Shown here piece by piece: positions 1 to 14,200 of a stretch of DNA of 64,000 nt. Positions within the stretch are counted from its first letter, which is position 1; each line of letters opens with the position of its first letter. Source of the stretch: Mytilus trossulus (Eukaryota > Mollusca > Bivalvia > Mytilida > Mytilidae); contig NC_086381.1 in assembly GCF_036588685.1 (NCBI RefSeq), positions 66,099,436 through 66,163,435 of the forward strand. The letters are read 5' to 3'. A program made the translations under genes and the position numbers. The notes beneath the pieces are model-generated. The model was not told the DNA's origin, made no database searches, and worked only from the letters and a program-made list of their open reading frames with translations.

Positions 1-2080
1 GTTACTATATAGTCCCTTAAATGAGAACAAGAAAAGAAGTACTATTTATTGATATTTTTCGTGGGTTCCAATTTTTGTGGATTAGAGAAAACTTTTTCGT
101 GGATATTTGATTTTGTGGTGTTGCCAAAGTCTGCATACCTTCTTATTGAAAATTTGTTTTTCATTGTCCATTATAATTTGTGGTTTCCGTGTAATCACGA
201 AATTCTGGAAAATCTTTGTTAAACGGATACTAATCAATCCACAGTATTTGTGAGGACTTTACTTAGAAATTTCAATTTGCCTGAAGACAATTGTTTTTGT
301 TACGCCAGGATTGGAAAGGCTTTTATTTTAGCAAAACCTTTCGAAATTTTTGGTCTTCAGAGTACTTTTACATTGAGCTTTTAAAGTATTTTGATTCAGA
401 CGTCTCAGATGAATGTTTTCGAAACGAAACGCGCGCGTCAAACGTACACATTGTTGAATAATGATATCTAGGATGAGTTTATGATAAATTAATGTATTTG
501 CAAACATATAGAAATTTTGGGTCCTTATAGCTTTTCTTCTCCTAATTATATAAGTGCTTTGTGAGCGAAACGCGCGAATTGTACATAATTCTAATTCTAA
601 TAAATATGATGAGTTTATTACCATCCACTGGTGGAGGTTTTCTGTAAATCATCGGTTTCGGAAATTTGGTCCTCAATGCTGCATTGAATGAAAGAACCTT
701 AAAATATTTATAGGTTATAGATCTCCTTATTTGAGATATTTGATTAAAAAAAATGGCGAGAAAAAGGCTGACTCGGACTTTTACATTATATTTGCATTGA
801 TATTATTTCAGTCTCAAATCAGAAGAAAAGAAATATAGAATCTGCTAATATTTTGTAAATGACCTTTTTTGAGCTTTTGAAGTCTAATAGTAAAAGAAAA
901 ATGGGTGTTATGGGGCAGAATATTTAAATCTGTATTGTAGGGGAAAAACCAATGAGCACGAATATCTGACACACAATTCGAAAACTCACCTAGCACCTTC
1001 GTAAGTTATGAACATGACTTTATAAATTATTTGTTCAATCTTTGTAGAGCTGTTTATCGATTAAAATGACCGTTTCAGCTCACAACTTGTTTACTAGAAA
1101 ACGTTTTAAAGGCTTAGACATAGATCTATAGAATGCATTAACACCAAAGAAGAGTTCTGTGTTTCTTAAACATACCATACTTCTTCTGTGTATGCACTTG
1201 CTTCTGCCAAAGAGCTTGTTGAATTGTCTCCGAATATTTCGAATAAATATATAGGTCTTGTCCATTCTATTGTCATACTTGTACTCGACGCAGCAGACCC
1301 ATTAATATTTTCAGCACCTTAACAAACATAAAATTTCAAGGTACAAACATTTAAATGAATTGCCGGAAATTTAGTGACAACAATTGTAGCGGACTTAGGT
1401 TGTTAGTTGACGTTGAGGTTTTTTTTAAATATTTTTTCGAGCATTTTATTCCTGGTATTGCAAATGACCGTTGTAAACAGTACATGTCATTCTGTTTATA
1501 ATTTACATGCTCAATGAATTTTTTGACCATCCTTTAAGAAAGTGAGTTTTTTTGTTGTTGTTTGTCAAATCAGATATTTGTTATTGTTTTTCATCAGATA
1601 TGCTTATCATGTAAATGTATAACAAAAATATAGTTTTCGTCAGGAGTAATCATGATAATATTTTAATATTGAAACGTTTCTGATGTTGGTCGTGCTGTAA
1701 GAAGTATAATTGTGACGTCATCTAATTAAGTCATGGCGTCATTACCATTGTAAACAAAGAATGGTATCATCAAGTAACGTTTTTTTCAAGTCAAAGAATA
1801 ATTAATATTAAATTGTTAGTGTGACTTCCTATATTTTACTAGACTGAAAAATATATTTACTCAAAGTCTCATGACAAACGAGACCAGAAGAAATAAAGAT
1901 CATACTGCGTAAATGCGGGAAAATAAAAAAGTTAAAATAAAAAGTTTAACGATTTTGAGTCCATAAGTAGATTGATTATTTTTTTATTGATTTTTCTTCT
2001 GTATTTTGGTCCCAATATTAATATTTTTTGTTAATTATCCTCTATAACACCTACGTTAGATACTGTTATACACATGTATA
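1..2080. other. 3' flank of the LRR gene: repeat fragments
   Basis: No coding exon recognised. Positions about 45-130 hold TTCGTGG-type repeat pieces. Positions about 340-660 carry two related segments (each with AACGCGCG and GATGAGTTTAT) ending in a GGTGGAGGTTTTCTG stretch; these look like fragments of the dispersed family also seen near 24.7 and 12.9 kb. The rest is AT-rich DNA without recognisable features. Confidence 0.5.
1983..1988 (-). terminator. Likely polyadenylation signal of the LRR gene
   Basis: AATAAA on the minus strand, about 95 nt downstream of the LRR stop codon. Canonical hexamer at a plausible distance; the A-rich context means it could also be chance. Confidence 0.45.
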
Positions 2081-2294
2081 TTATAACGACCTTTTTAAAA
2101 ACCTACTGCATTGAAACAGTGTTCTGTCTTGCTTCTCATAATATAATGGATCTGCAGCTTTTGCAATAGAAAACCAAACGCCAGCTACATCTATTGGACT
2201 TGTACATTGTGTTTCTGATGATACAGCACCGATCGCATTGAAAATACTCCCTGTTGTACTGCATTCACACCCTAGTGGATTGTTGTCAAGATTT
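2081..2294 (-). CDS. LRR gene exon 25: C-terminal cysteine cap and stop
   Basis: 214 nt, residues 969-1039 and a TAA stop. Starts NLDNNPLGCEC and has two more Cys (SETQC and FQC), matching the four-Cys LRRCT cap that closes an LRR solenoid. The chain ends only eight residues after the last Cys (SRFLKRSL), with no membrane anchor or GPI-type tail. An AG|GTTTTT site just before the end is a poor donor, so I treat this as the terminal exon. Confidence 0.85.
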
Positions 2295-5200
2295 CTATTA
2301 AAATGAAAAAAATGGATTAAGTGTTGCTGTTGATAATAAAGTCACATTTAGCACTATTGGAAAGTGACCATTCTCAGATGTTACGACTTTAATTTCAAAT
2401 GAAAAGACGAGACAATGTAAAAAATTTGAAAAATAACATTAAAAACCAAACGATGAAGTCACTACGATCAATACGAGTATGTGCCAACCACTCATTTATC
2501 AAATAGATACACTTTAAACATACATATTCAAATGCAAGGGGCACTAAAAGAGGGACGAAAGATACCAGAGTGACAGTCAAACTCATAGATGGCAAATAAA
2601 CTGACAACGCCATGGCTAAAAATAAAAAGCCTAAAGACAAATACTAGTACAGAAGACACAACATAGAAAACTATAGACTAAGCAACACGAACCGCACCAA
2701 AAACTTTGGGTGATCTCGGGTGCTCCGGAACGGTAAGCATATCATGCTCCACATGTGGCACCCGTCGTGCTGTGTTGCTTAGTATGTTATAACAAATCCG
2801 GTAAATAGTCTAATTCGGTAGGTCACATTCGTGAAAAGGGAAAGGGTATTGTAGTTACGGCATACGTAAATAAGGCAACAGTAGTATACCGCTGTTCAAA
2901 ACTGGTAAATCTATGGACAAAAAACAAAATTGGGGTAACAAACTAAAACTGAGGGAAACGTATCCGATATCATCTGCGAAACAGTTATTCCATAACGGTC
3001 AACCAACTCGTGATGGCGTCCGTAAAATGTACGAAGGGATGATTTCAACTTCACCATTTGTAACTCTTGGTTTAATAGCTTCCTTGTGAGTAGCAATCAT
3101 CTATCAAGGAAATCATGATAGGAAATACAATCCCGGCAATATCGTATCAATTGGGATATACACTCCGTATAATTCATGTTCACCGATTTTACTAAAAATT
3201 CTCAATACTAAAACGTTTATCCAAATAAAACACGTCTAAAATATACAACGTCCGACGTATAACTTGAAATAGTGTATCTGCATTTCGTGTGGATTTTAGT
3301 CTAAAAGCCATCTATTCAACAAACGAGGTGACATACCGAAGACTGTCGATAGTCATATTACCCGATATAAACATAATAAGATTGAGAATGGAAAAGGGGA
3401 ATATGTCAAAGTGACAACAACCCGATCAAAGAGTAGACAACAACAGAAGGTCACCAATGGGTCTTCAACGCAGCGCGAAAAATCATGCACCCGGAAGTGG
3501 TTCTCAGGTGACCCTTGAATAAATTGTGTACTAGTGAAAAATGGACATCATACTAACCTAAAAAAAACCATACAAATAAACTTAAGTTAAATAACAAACA
3601 AGACGAACAAAGGCCTGAGGTTCCTGACTTTGGACAGACTAAAAAATGCAGTGTTTTTTTGTGTGAGATCTCAACCCCCTATACCTCTAGACAATGTAGA
3701 ATAGGGAAACACATAGCAATACGCACAGTAAAACCAAGTTTAATCAAGTCCAAGTCTCATGTCAGAATGGGTAACAAAGCATAGATATAAATAATTAGCG
3801 AATTTGTGCAATTAAATTTTTCTCGGTCTGTTTGATTTTGTATTATAGGTTACAACAATATGTTAAATAATAGTTTTTACCTGATTAAAAATGAGTTTTT
3901 TTAGATTGCACCTGCCAACCAAATGCTTTACTCTTCTTTATCTTTCAATGTGGACATTATTTTCCTTTTACTAGCTAAACGCTCCTAGTTCATGAGTAAC
4001 CCATCTTTAGCTAAGCGTTGATGATTGAACAAATACAAAAATCATATTTCATTTTCATTCTATATCTCGTAGATATATATAGTGCCCCTTTAAACGAATA
4101 AGTCAGTTCAAAGAATAGTGTGTTATGATAGTCAGAACCGTTTGGATAGCGGTATACTACTGTTGCATATATATATCATTTAAGCCTGGTGGGGTAACTT
4201 GTCAATCAAAGGGTTTTGACAAGTAAACAGGGTAATTTAACCAATTATTTACTATTATTAAATACTTGAAGTTGACGCTTTACGATAATAAGTAAATACT
4301 AACAATAAAATAACACTTACAATGTAATTATCTTATTTGGTGTAAATATCCCACCTAAAGTCTGTATCAGATTGTTACGAAGATTCAATGTTCGAAGCTG
4401 CGATAGATCAGTAATAGCCGGGAAATACGGAATTTCATTGTCACTCAAGTCTAATATTTGTAAGTTGTTAAGCCCTGTAAAAGAACCTTCGTCTATCTTT
4501 TGTATCTTGTTATCATGCATGTCTCTACAAAATCACAACAAAATATTCCACAGATTTCAGACAAACAGGAAAGACATCAATTTGACAAAAACAAAATATA
4601 TAAAGATTTAAGTTTTAAGACTATAGGTCACCAGAGGCTTCAATCTGATCTGGAAAATGGGTTTAAGCCGAACAATGTATACATATTTTTTTAAAAACCT
4701 TTCCCGGAGCGGCCAAGATGAGTAATCGTTCTGGTATGATTCGAAAGCACAGTATGTTTTGATTTTTCATGTTTGTAATTAGTCAACTGGTCACGTCGAT
4801 TTTTTTTGGGGGGGGGGCTATAGCGTCGCCTGGTTTTATAGAATGATCAGTTTTGAATGACTCCGAGGTATATTCCACTGCTTGTTTAAGTGTTTAAACT
4901 AAAATTCAGAAATTATGCAACGTTTCTCTCACAGTGGATGTGTTTCTCTTGGTTTTGGTTACCCGGATTTGTTTACTCTCAATCGATTCATGACTTTTGA
5001 ATTTCATTAACAACTATAAAAAAGAAAAGTCGAAATGAAACTAAACATATCTCTGTCAGACACAATATATGGCCTTAAAATAACAGTTATTCATACAAAA
5101 TGCACACTTTATTGGATATAGAATAGAACACAGGATACGACAATTCCATGTCTTTGAATTTGATAAATTATATGCTTAATTTATTCATGAGTTTTTGAAA

Positions 5201-8200
5201 CGCGGATGTTTTAACGTCGACAAATTTGATAGACAACAGTCTACAGTTGATAGGTGTCGCTATGTTGTCCGTTTTGTCCTATCGTCATATGCCCGAGAAG
5301 CAGTAGTTTTCTACTGTTTTTAATCAGGGCAAATGTGGCCAGTAGATTAAGAGTTTTAACCAAAGAAATAGCAGAAGAGAGCCTGCTTCGATTAATAAAC
5401 GGTCCTTGACTCAAACCTTATCATTTATTTTATATCATGTTAGGGTGTGTGATAAGAATAGAATATTTAAGTTGAACCCATATTAGAAGAACCCATATCC
5501 TTCAGTCTAAACATTGTGTGAAAAATCAATATAAATTAGTATTTATTTAGATTCACCTGATCTTGTACGTTGATTGTTTACTGCATTGTATCCATTTTAC
5601 CTTTTCATAAGTTCAATATCATAGTCAAACAAATATATTAAGATAATCATAACAATAGTCAAAATACACATGTCTCCACCAATACAAGTATTTTAAGTAT
5701 TAAGTTGAAGCAGAAAAAAATCACAAATGTATCCTACAACCGAAGAAAATATTCATGAAAGAATTCAACAGAAACGTTTCAGTAATGTTTAAGAGCTATG
5801 TCTCTTAATATATATATCGGCCTCTTTGAGAGACACAACTTAGTGATATAATAACTTATCATAAAGCATAATTACATTTGTTGTAAACCAGTTGCAGCTT
5901 TAAACAAGTCAGATGTTATTGTTGTTAGTGAGTTATTGTAGATGTAAAACACTCGTAACTGAGTCTGCCCCGATAATGATCCTGTTGGTATCTGACTGAT
6001 GAGGTTACTGTATAAGTGTCTAAAATATGAAACATTTGGTAAACATTTTATTCCTATACGTTTAACTTCAATTACTCAATAGGTTTCATTTAATTAGCAT
6101 TTGAATGTTAAACAGGGTTCCATCAAAGAACCGATGTCCTTCTAAAGACAAGTTAATCGGAAGATACAAGGTCTTTGTTCATATACATTCTCAATTTTGA
6201 AGTAATACATGATGGTCTTGAAGTATAGAGTCTAGGTACTGACGTGGGTTTTTCATCCTAATTAAATGTAAAAGTGTTCTTTTATGCGACTGTCACTAAA
6301 GTGAGAGGTTCAGCTAGCTATAAAACCATGTTATTCTATCAGTTTCTACATAAGAAAATATATGTACCAAGTCAGAGTATGACAGTTTTTATCCCTGTGT
6401 TTGATGTGTTTGGGATTTTGATTATACAATTTGATAAATAACTTTCTGTTTTGAATTTTGCTCGTAGTTTGGTGTTTTTGTTATTTAACTTTGTATCCTT
6501 ATTTTGAGAGTACTCTCAGTGGTATTAAATTGGTTTTGCGACATTTTTATCATAAGCCAAAAAAAAAACCAACAACATTGAAATTAAATGGCAAATAAGA
6601 GTAACAATTTACAAAATATAATTTTATCATTCAAAAGGTTAGATTAGTTATTAGAATAAATATTAATAAATAAACAACCAGGTACATTGTAACCCCCCAC
6701 CATTACTGCCCAAAAAGGGTCAAAAACGTAACTTAAATCAGTCAATCAATAAGTGCAAGCGAATTTTCAAAAGCAACATAATAACTACTAACATTACTAC
6801 TGGTTTAACCTCACTAAGTGCAACAGGGTATGATGTCAGCTTGTTGTTGAAGAGGTAGACAGAAGAAACAGTAAGATTCCGAAAGGCATTAGCAGCTACT
6901 GTTGTCATTCCATTATCATTCAGATATAAATTAGTAACTTCCGAAGTACCTCCAAATGTGGATGTCTCTAAAGCTGTCAAGTTGTTATGATTTAGAAAAC
7001 TGAGGTAAAAATAAATGAAATAAGGCGAGTGATTTAATTGGATAAGACAATTTGAGAAAAATGTGGCAAAACTTTTAACATCTACACTATAAAGTGAATG
7101 ATTTCATTGAGACGCGTCTACTCTGAAACAATACAAAGTCGGAAATATTTATGATATGACGAATGACTGTAGTGTTTTGTACTTCATTAATTTGTCTAGA
7201 AAAAAATCCGCAAAAAATTTCATTTTTTTTAGAAATAAAAAACCGTTTAAACAAAATCATACGAATATATCTTAATATTAATGGATGACAATGCAAATAA
7301 AAAGTAAAAAGAAATCAAACTTCTAAAATATATTTCATAGACAGATATTTATATGTCAACCCAGTATCTAACTCAGTCATAAACCGAATCAAAATCAGAA
7401 AGACTATGAGTGAAAGTATGACATATGAATTGATTTTGTAATAACTGATAATTTGTCTTAGTTGACAGATATTTGATTTGTTTCTATTTAAAAAGGTTAT
7501 TATTTTCAAAGACTGGAGTCGAGTTTGACATTTGCGGAGATGTCAAGGACTCAATGTTGACCTCCATGTGACATAAGACGTATTTTTGGGGTCGGCGTTC
7601 CATTTCATGGGTTCTCCAGTATACGCCCAACATCTCCTTTGAATCATATTTATAGTTCATAATTTCTACCTAACTTATATATAAATTAAACAAACTTATC
7701 AACATTTTTAAACTGGTGTCATCGTGTATAAACTTTTGGTAACCACACGCTTACATATGATTTCAGACTTAACATACAATATTCGAAATATGTGTCAAAT
7801 TATATTACTGTACATTTTTGTACATGTGCTTTTCGGTTTACTAAATAAATATACTCACAGGTTTCCCTTTGGACCGGTAACTTTGAAATCATTGAACGCA
7901 TTCTGCTTAATATCTGATATTTGATTATTCTGTAGGTCAACTTCGTTGGCAGAGAAAGAATTGAAAGCAAACGACTGCAGTGTCTCTATGTACATGTCAT
8001 TCATTGCAAAAATATCACAAGCCACATTTGTAAAAGCGTTGCTTTGAATTTCACGTATTTGGTTTCCCGTCAGTGTCAACGAATACGTTACAGATACAGA
8101 TTCGAAAGCATTGCTGCCTATAGATGAAATTCTATTATTTTGTAGATCCCTGTAGATATAACAGAATAAATACGTGAAATACATTAGTTTGTCACAAATC

Positions 8201-11200
8201 CATATCTTGTTATAAATGTGACGCTTCATATCTGTTTATATTTGGAACTCTTTATATCTTTCTATAAATGTAACACATCATACAAAACGTATTAAAAGTA
8301 TTTTTGTTCACACTTTTACACTTTACACCTCCAATTTAATTACAAAACGAAGCATTTAATTCTTAAAAGAAGTTTATCGTCAGTACACTTTATATTTCTC
8401 TTTTTACACTCAACCAATGGTAACACTATTCAAAGTAATCAATTAATTAAGGAATAACAGTACTGTAGTTGAAGAGTTGCCACCGTCAATTGTAGATTTG
8501 ACGGTCGCAAATGCAGTTTTACTGGCGACGCGGAGCGGAGACAGTAAAACGGAGATTTGCGACCGTCAAATCAAAATTGACGGTGGCAACTCTTCAACTA
8601 CAGTACTGTTATTCCGATTCTAATGCATTACAAAAAAAAATACGATAAAACTTGAAAAAATGCCTAAATTTGTCAAATAAAAAAAAAATCCGCGAAACTT
8701 CATGAATAATTTTGGCATAAAGACGTCATGGCTAAACGTGACGTCATACAAACGAAAACTTACAAACTGCAGGTTATTTCGTTACCTGTACGCTTCAAAT
8801 TTGGATAAAATTACATTAAAACGGCAAATTCGATGTAGGTGTTGTTTTATTTTTGATTATATAGTAGTAATCGAACATTTGTTGATTCATCAATTCAAAA
8901 TGGCGGGTCTCTCCTTAGTTACGCCTGGTCAACTGTGGATTTGACGGCAACTGTTAGCCAATGAAAAAAATTGTTACATCCAAATTGCATTAGAATCAAT
9001 CATTGATTACATTCTTTAACTTAATCATGTAATTATATAGATGTCCACAAATCAATAACTTGAAACACAGTCATAGTATTTAGCAGATCTATGGTTTGAC
9101 CTAGATATGAACCTCTCTAAATTGTTGAAAAGTTTATGTCGTTTGGATTTTGTTTACGTTGGATTGCTGTTTCGTTGATGTATAGACCCACACCACCTTA
9201 TGTTTCTGTATAAATTAAAACCAGATTCTAAACAGTTTGTATTTTGTTTAATATATTTTGGCCATAGACCTTCAGAAATACATTCATTATGCATCTTGAT
9301 ACAGGAACGTTGAAAACATATTTATTGCAAAAAAATCAATTTAGAAACTTTAATTCTATTACTTCAATAGTATTTTCTTTTGGGGGTTAGCCGTGTGAAA
9401 GAGTCATCATTGATGACATAAGATTTTGCTAAAACAAGAATGTATTCAAAGTACACGGATGCCCCACTTGCACTATCCTTTTCCATGTTCCATGAACCAT
9501 GAGATTGGGTAATAATCTAATTTGGCATTAAAATAAGAAAGATCATACTATAGGGAACATATGTACTAAGTTTCAAGTTGATTGGACTTCAGCTTCATCA
9601 AAAGCTAACTTGACCAAAAACTTAAACCTGAAACTCCCACTTTCATTTTATATGTTCAGTGGACCATGAAATTGGAGTCAAAAGTCTAATTTGGCTTTAA
9701 AATTAGAAAGATCATATCATAAGCAACAAGAGTACTAAGTTTCAAGTTGATTGGGCTTCAGCTTCATCAAAAACTACCTTGACCAAAAACTTTAACCTGA
9801 ACGGACGAACGGACGCACAGACGGACGAACGAACGGAGCCACAGACCAGAAAACATAATGCCCCTCTACTATCGTAGGTGGGGCATAAAAAAGCTATGGT
9901 AATCTATCCAAGGTACCATGTGACTTCAACTTCATAGTTATTAGTCACCTACATTCATTTCAAAATTCAAATGATATTAAAGCTTACAAGTATCCTGTAG
10001 ATAAGTTCATGAAGACACCAGGTGGAATGAAGCTTATTCTATTATCACTAAAAGAAAGCTTGTACGCAGTTGAAATGGTTAAGGAATTGAAGTCGCCTGC
10101 ATTTGGGAGCCAATACAATCTATTGTCTGATAGCAATCTGCAAATGAAAATAACGTAAAATATTAACAACACGTAAAGAGGTTATCTTGAAAAACAATTA
10201 ACATTTTGTTCAAAAAGTAGCATTAGATCTACACTAAAAAGATGACAGTAGCTAACTAATGTTAAGACTTCGAAAAAAAAAATGCTAAATATACAAACAT
10301 AAAGAAAATATCCGAGGTAATTGCTTGAAATCACAAAGGATCAAACCCACTAGGGTCGCCAGAGAATGTATTTGGTTGCATGCTTACTGTGAATTCATTA
10401 TTATTCATTGAATATCAATGATCGTGGATTCCGTGTGTACAGAGGAACCACGAATTCAAACGATCAACTGATTACGAATTTTCTAAAGGAATGTATGCAG
10501 TCTTTGTCAAACAACCAAATTGAATATCCACGAAACTGCAACTTTTCCTCAAACCATGAAAATGGGTACCCACGAAAATTATTGAATCCACAGTAAAATA
10601 GAAACAACCGAGACATGTTTGACTCGTAAAATCAATACATGTACAACATGTACAAATTACAAAAATAATAAACGAACAAAATAAAATAAAATATCGATCT
10701 CCTGAACGTAAGCTTATTGATCCTTTGATAAACTTGTTCAAACTCTGTAATAAGATCCTCCTGTCGGTTTTTAATATTTTGGCATTGCTTGTACATTAGC
10801 ATGTTTATCTCGGACTGTTTGCGACGTCTTTACACTAAATTCATGAGATGTGTACTAATTGATTTTTATATGGAAAACATGCTTTATTTATAGTTGTAGA
10901 TGGCTTTGAAGTTGCTTTTATTATCTGATGGTTATGATGTTTTTTTTAAGCCTTTGAAGTCATCCTACTGTAAAACGATCAATTCGTTTTGCTTCACAAA
11001 GATGTTATCACTTGCAGACCTGTTAAAGGCTGTCAGTTTATTTTCGATCTATGAGTTTGACTGTCCCTAAGGTATCTTTCGTCCCTCTTCTATTCCTAAA
11101 GATTTCAGAATAAATTTCTGTCCGCACAGTAATCATATAACATCTTTTGGCACTCTTGTTAAATGTATGTAAATAAACTCATCATTGATACCAGATTTTA

Positions 11201-14200
11201 GATTTTGTACGCCAGACGCGCATTTTGTCTACAAAAGACTCAACGATCAAGTTTAAACAAAAAAAAAAGCCAATATAGCACGCAGTCGATGAGCATTGAC
11301 GGCCTTGAATATCGACAGTTTTGCACACTACAGCTAGGCAATCCTAATAAAAATGAGAATGGGAATGAGGTTTGTGTTAGAGAGACAACGCCCCGACTAA
11401 AGAGCAGATAACAGCCAAAGGCCACCAATGGGTCTTCAATCATGGCCAGTACACGGATGCCCCATCTGCACCATTTTCTATGTTCAGTGTTCGATCTCTG
11501 ATTTAGCATTGAAATCAGAAAGATCATATCATAGGGAACATGTGTACTAAGTTTCAAGTTGATTGGACTTCAACTTCTTCAAAAATTACCTCGACAAAAA
11601 ACTTTAACCTGAAGCGGGACAAACGGACAAACGGAAAAACGGACGAACGGAATAACGGACGGACGAACAAACGGACGCACAGACCAGAAAACATAATGCC
11701 CATAAATGGGACATGAAAACGCACCCGAAGGAGTGCTTCAGCTGGCCACTTAACAAAACTATATACTAGTTCAGTGATAATGGAATTAAAAAAATATATA
11801 AAAGAAACTAAGCTAAATAAGTCAAAGACTGTGTCCATAGTACATGGAGGCCCCATCAGCACTATAATTTTCCATGTTCAATGTACCGTGAAAATGGGGG
11901 AAAATCTTTAACTTGACTTCAAAATTAGAACCATCTTATTATAGGGAACATATCATGTTTTCTAAGTTTCAAGTTGATCGGACTTCAACTACATCAAAAA
12001 CTACCTCGACCAAAAACTTTAACCTGAAGCGTTACACAGAGGGACGAATGCATGAACGGGCGGACAAACGGACGCACAGACCAGAAAACATAATGCCCAT
12101 AAATGGGGCATAAATATCATGCAAGACTAGAAAAGGCCAGAGTCTCCTGACTAGGACAGGTGCAAAAATGCAGCCGGGTTAAACATGTTTTTGAGATCTC
12201 AACCCCCCTCTTAACCTCTAGCCAATGTAGACAAAGCACAAAAACTTTTACTTACAAGTAAACCATGTCGGAAATGTGAGTAAACGTTCCATCCTCAATC
12301 CAACCAATATGATTATCATTTAAGAGTACCTGTCCCGTTAACGGACAATTCTGAAAGTGTACTTTTTTTAGCTGTGGAATTTTATTTCCATTAAGATACC
12401 TAAAATATTATAATGTTCTACAATGTTGAGCACGACATAACATTACTATCACAAACATAAGGTATTTTTCATGGATCTCTAGGTAGGTATATAGACATTT
12501 TTTTCTATGCAAGACAACTTGCAAATCGAGTTTTTCAGGTTTCTAAATTTTACTCTTTTATAAAGTAACAATTTCAAATATGACGTCACTTGGCGTTGAG
12601 GTTTAAACTTATTCGGATGTGTCTACTCTTTGTGTTGCAAATGTCTGGTTATGTAATGTATTTAAGTTGTTTCCTGTAATTGGTGAATACTTCAGTTTTA
12701 TCATGTACATCTTTTCTATAGTCATTTTATAAAATTTCCTGTCTGCAAAGGTATAAATTATTCTAAATAATAGGGATGTTCTGGTAACTTACAGAAAACC
12801 CTGGCCGTTTTTGGCACAACTTATTCGATCTTTTGGTCCTCGATGCTGTTCAACTTTGTACTTGTTTCGGCTTTCAAACTTTTGTATCTGAGCGACACTA
12901 GTAGATCTTGTGTGGACAAAATGCACTTCTGGCGTATTAAAATTTTGAACTTGTTGCCTTTTGTTGGCTTTTGTTCGTGTGATTCTTTGTCAATTGTGTT
13001 CTCCAATTTATTTATATTGTAGTCCTGTGGTGTTGTGTTGTCATTTTGATGTTTTATTTCACATGGCCATAAACGAGGGAGGTTTGGCATGCCCCAAAAC
13101 CAGGTTCAACCCACCAAGTTTTCCTTTAAAAATGTCCTGTACCAAGTCAGGAATATGGCTATTGTTATATTATTGTTCGTTTCTGTGTGTGTGTTACATT
13201 TTAACGTTACGTCGTTTGTTTTCTCTTATTTTTTAGTGTAAATTCACATTGCGATAAGACGTGTCACGGTACTTGTCTATCCCAAATTCATGTATTTGGT
13301 TTTGATGTTATATTTGTTATTCCCGTGGGATTCTGTCTGATGCTGGGTCCGTTTCTGTGTGTGTTACATTTTAGTGTAGTGTCGTTGTTCTTCTCTTATA
13401 TTTAATGCGTTTCCCTCGGTTTAAGTTTGTTACCCCGATTTTGTTTTCTGTCCATGGATTTATGAGTTTTGAACAGCGGTATACTACTGTTGCCTTTCTT
13501 TTTCTTGTCTTCGAGTTAATAAAATCTAAATGCAATAAAGTCCCCTTGACATGTGATATCTGCTTCTAAGAAAGACAATTTGCAAATCCTTGCAAAGGAT
13601 AGAGACATAAATCGCACCCATAGCTTCAGCACTGGCGATAAGCACGCATTCACAAAGACAGTTTCTTAGCAATGATGCCTAGTGATTAATAATTTGTTAG
13701 TTTGATATAAATAATGAACTTTATTCTTTTAACCAATTTCAATTAAAACCCTATTTCCGGAATTCTACAGTAAAAAAAGGAATATAAAAAAACGAACTCT
13801 GAGGTAAATTGAAATTGCGAAGTCCATGATAACTGACAAAATCAAAAGTTCTCAACCAACGGAACGACTGATAATTTTTTTTAAGTAATGTACATTTAAT
13901 TTAGAATATGTTAGAGATATGTTTTAAAAAGTAAAATCACAAAATTATTGAGTTCCGAGGAAAATTCAAAAAGGAAATTCCCTAATCAAATGGCAAAATC
14001 AAAAGCTCAAGCATATCAAGTAAATGAATAACAACCATCAACTTACAATGTTGTTAGGTTAACGCAGTTGGTAAAGACTTCATCTGGTAGATAATCGATC
14101 TCATTGTTCCGGAGTTTCAGGTTGGATAAATCTGACAAGAACGTGAACTGATTCTCGTGAATAAACCGGAAACTGTTTCCAGACAGATCACTGAAGAAGT

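Larger units (their letters stand above)
2295..4320 (-). other. LRR intron 24
   Basis: Apart from the two repeats at 2515-3190 and 3380-3530 no further feature is seen; no additional LRR exon was found on either strand. Confidence 0.5.

Noticed and set aside
11554-11862. 102-residue minus-strand open frame rich in F and R
   Set aside because: It runs across a pearl-like repeat and its ACGG-type tail; other copies do not keep the frame.
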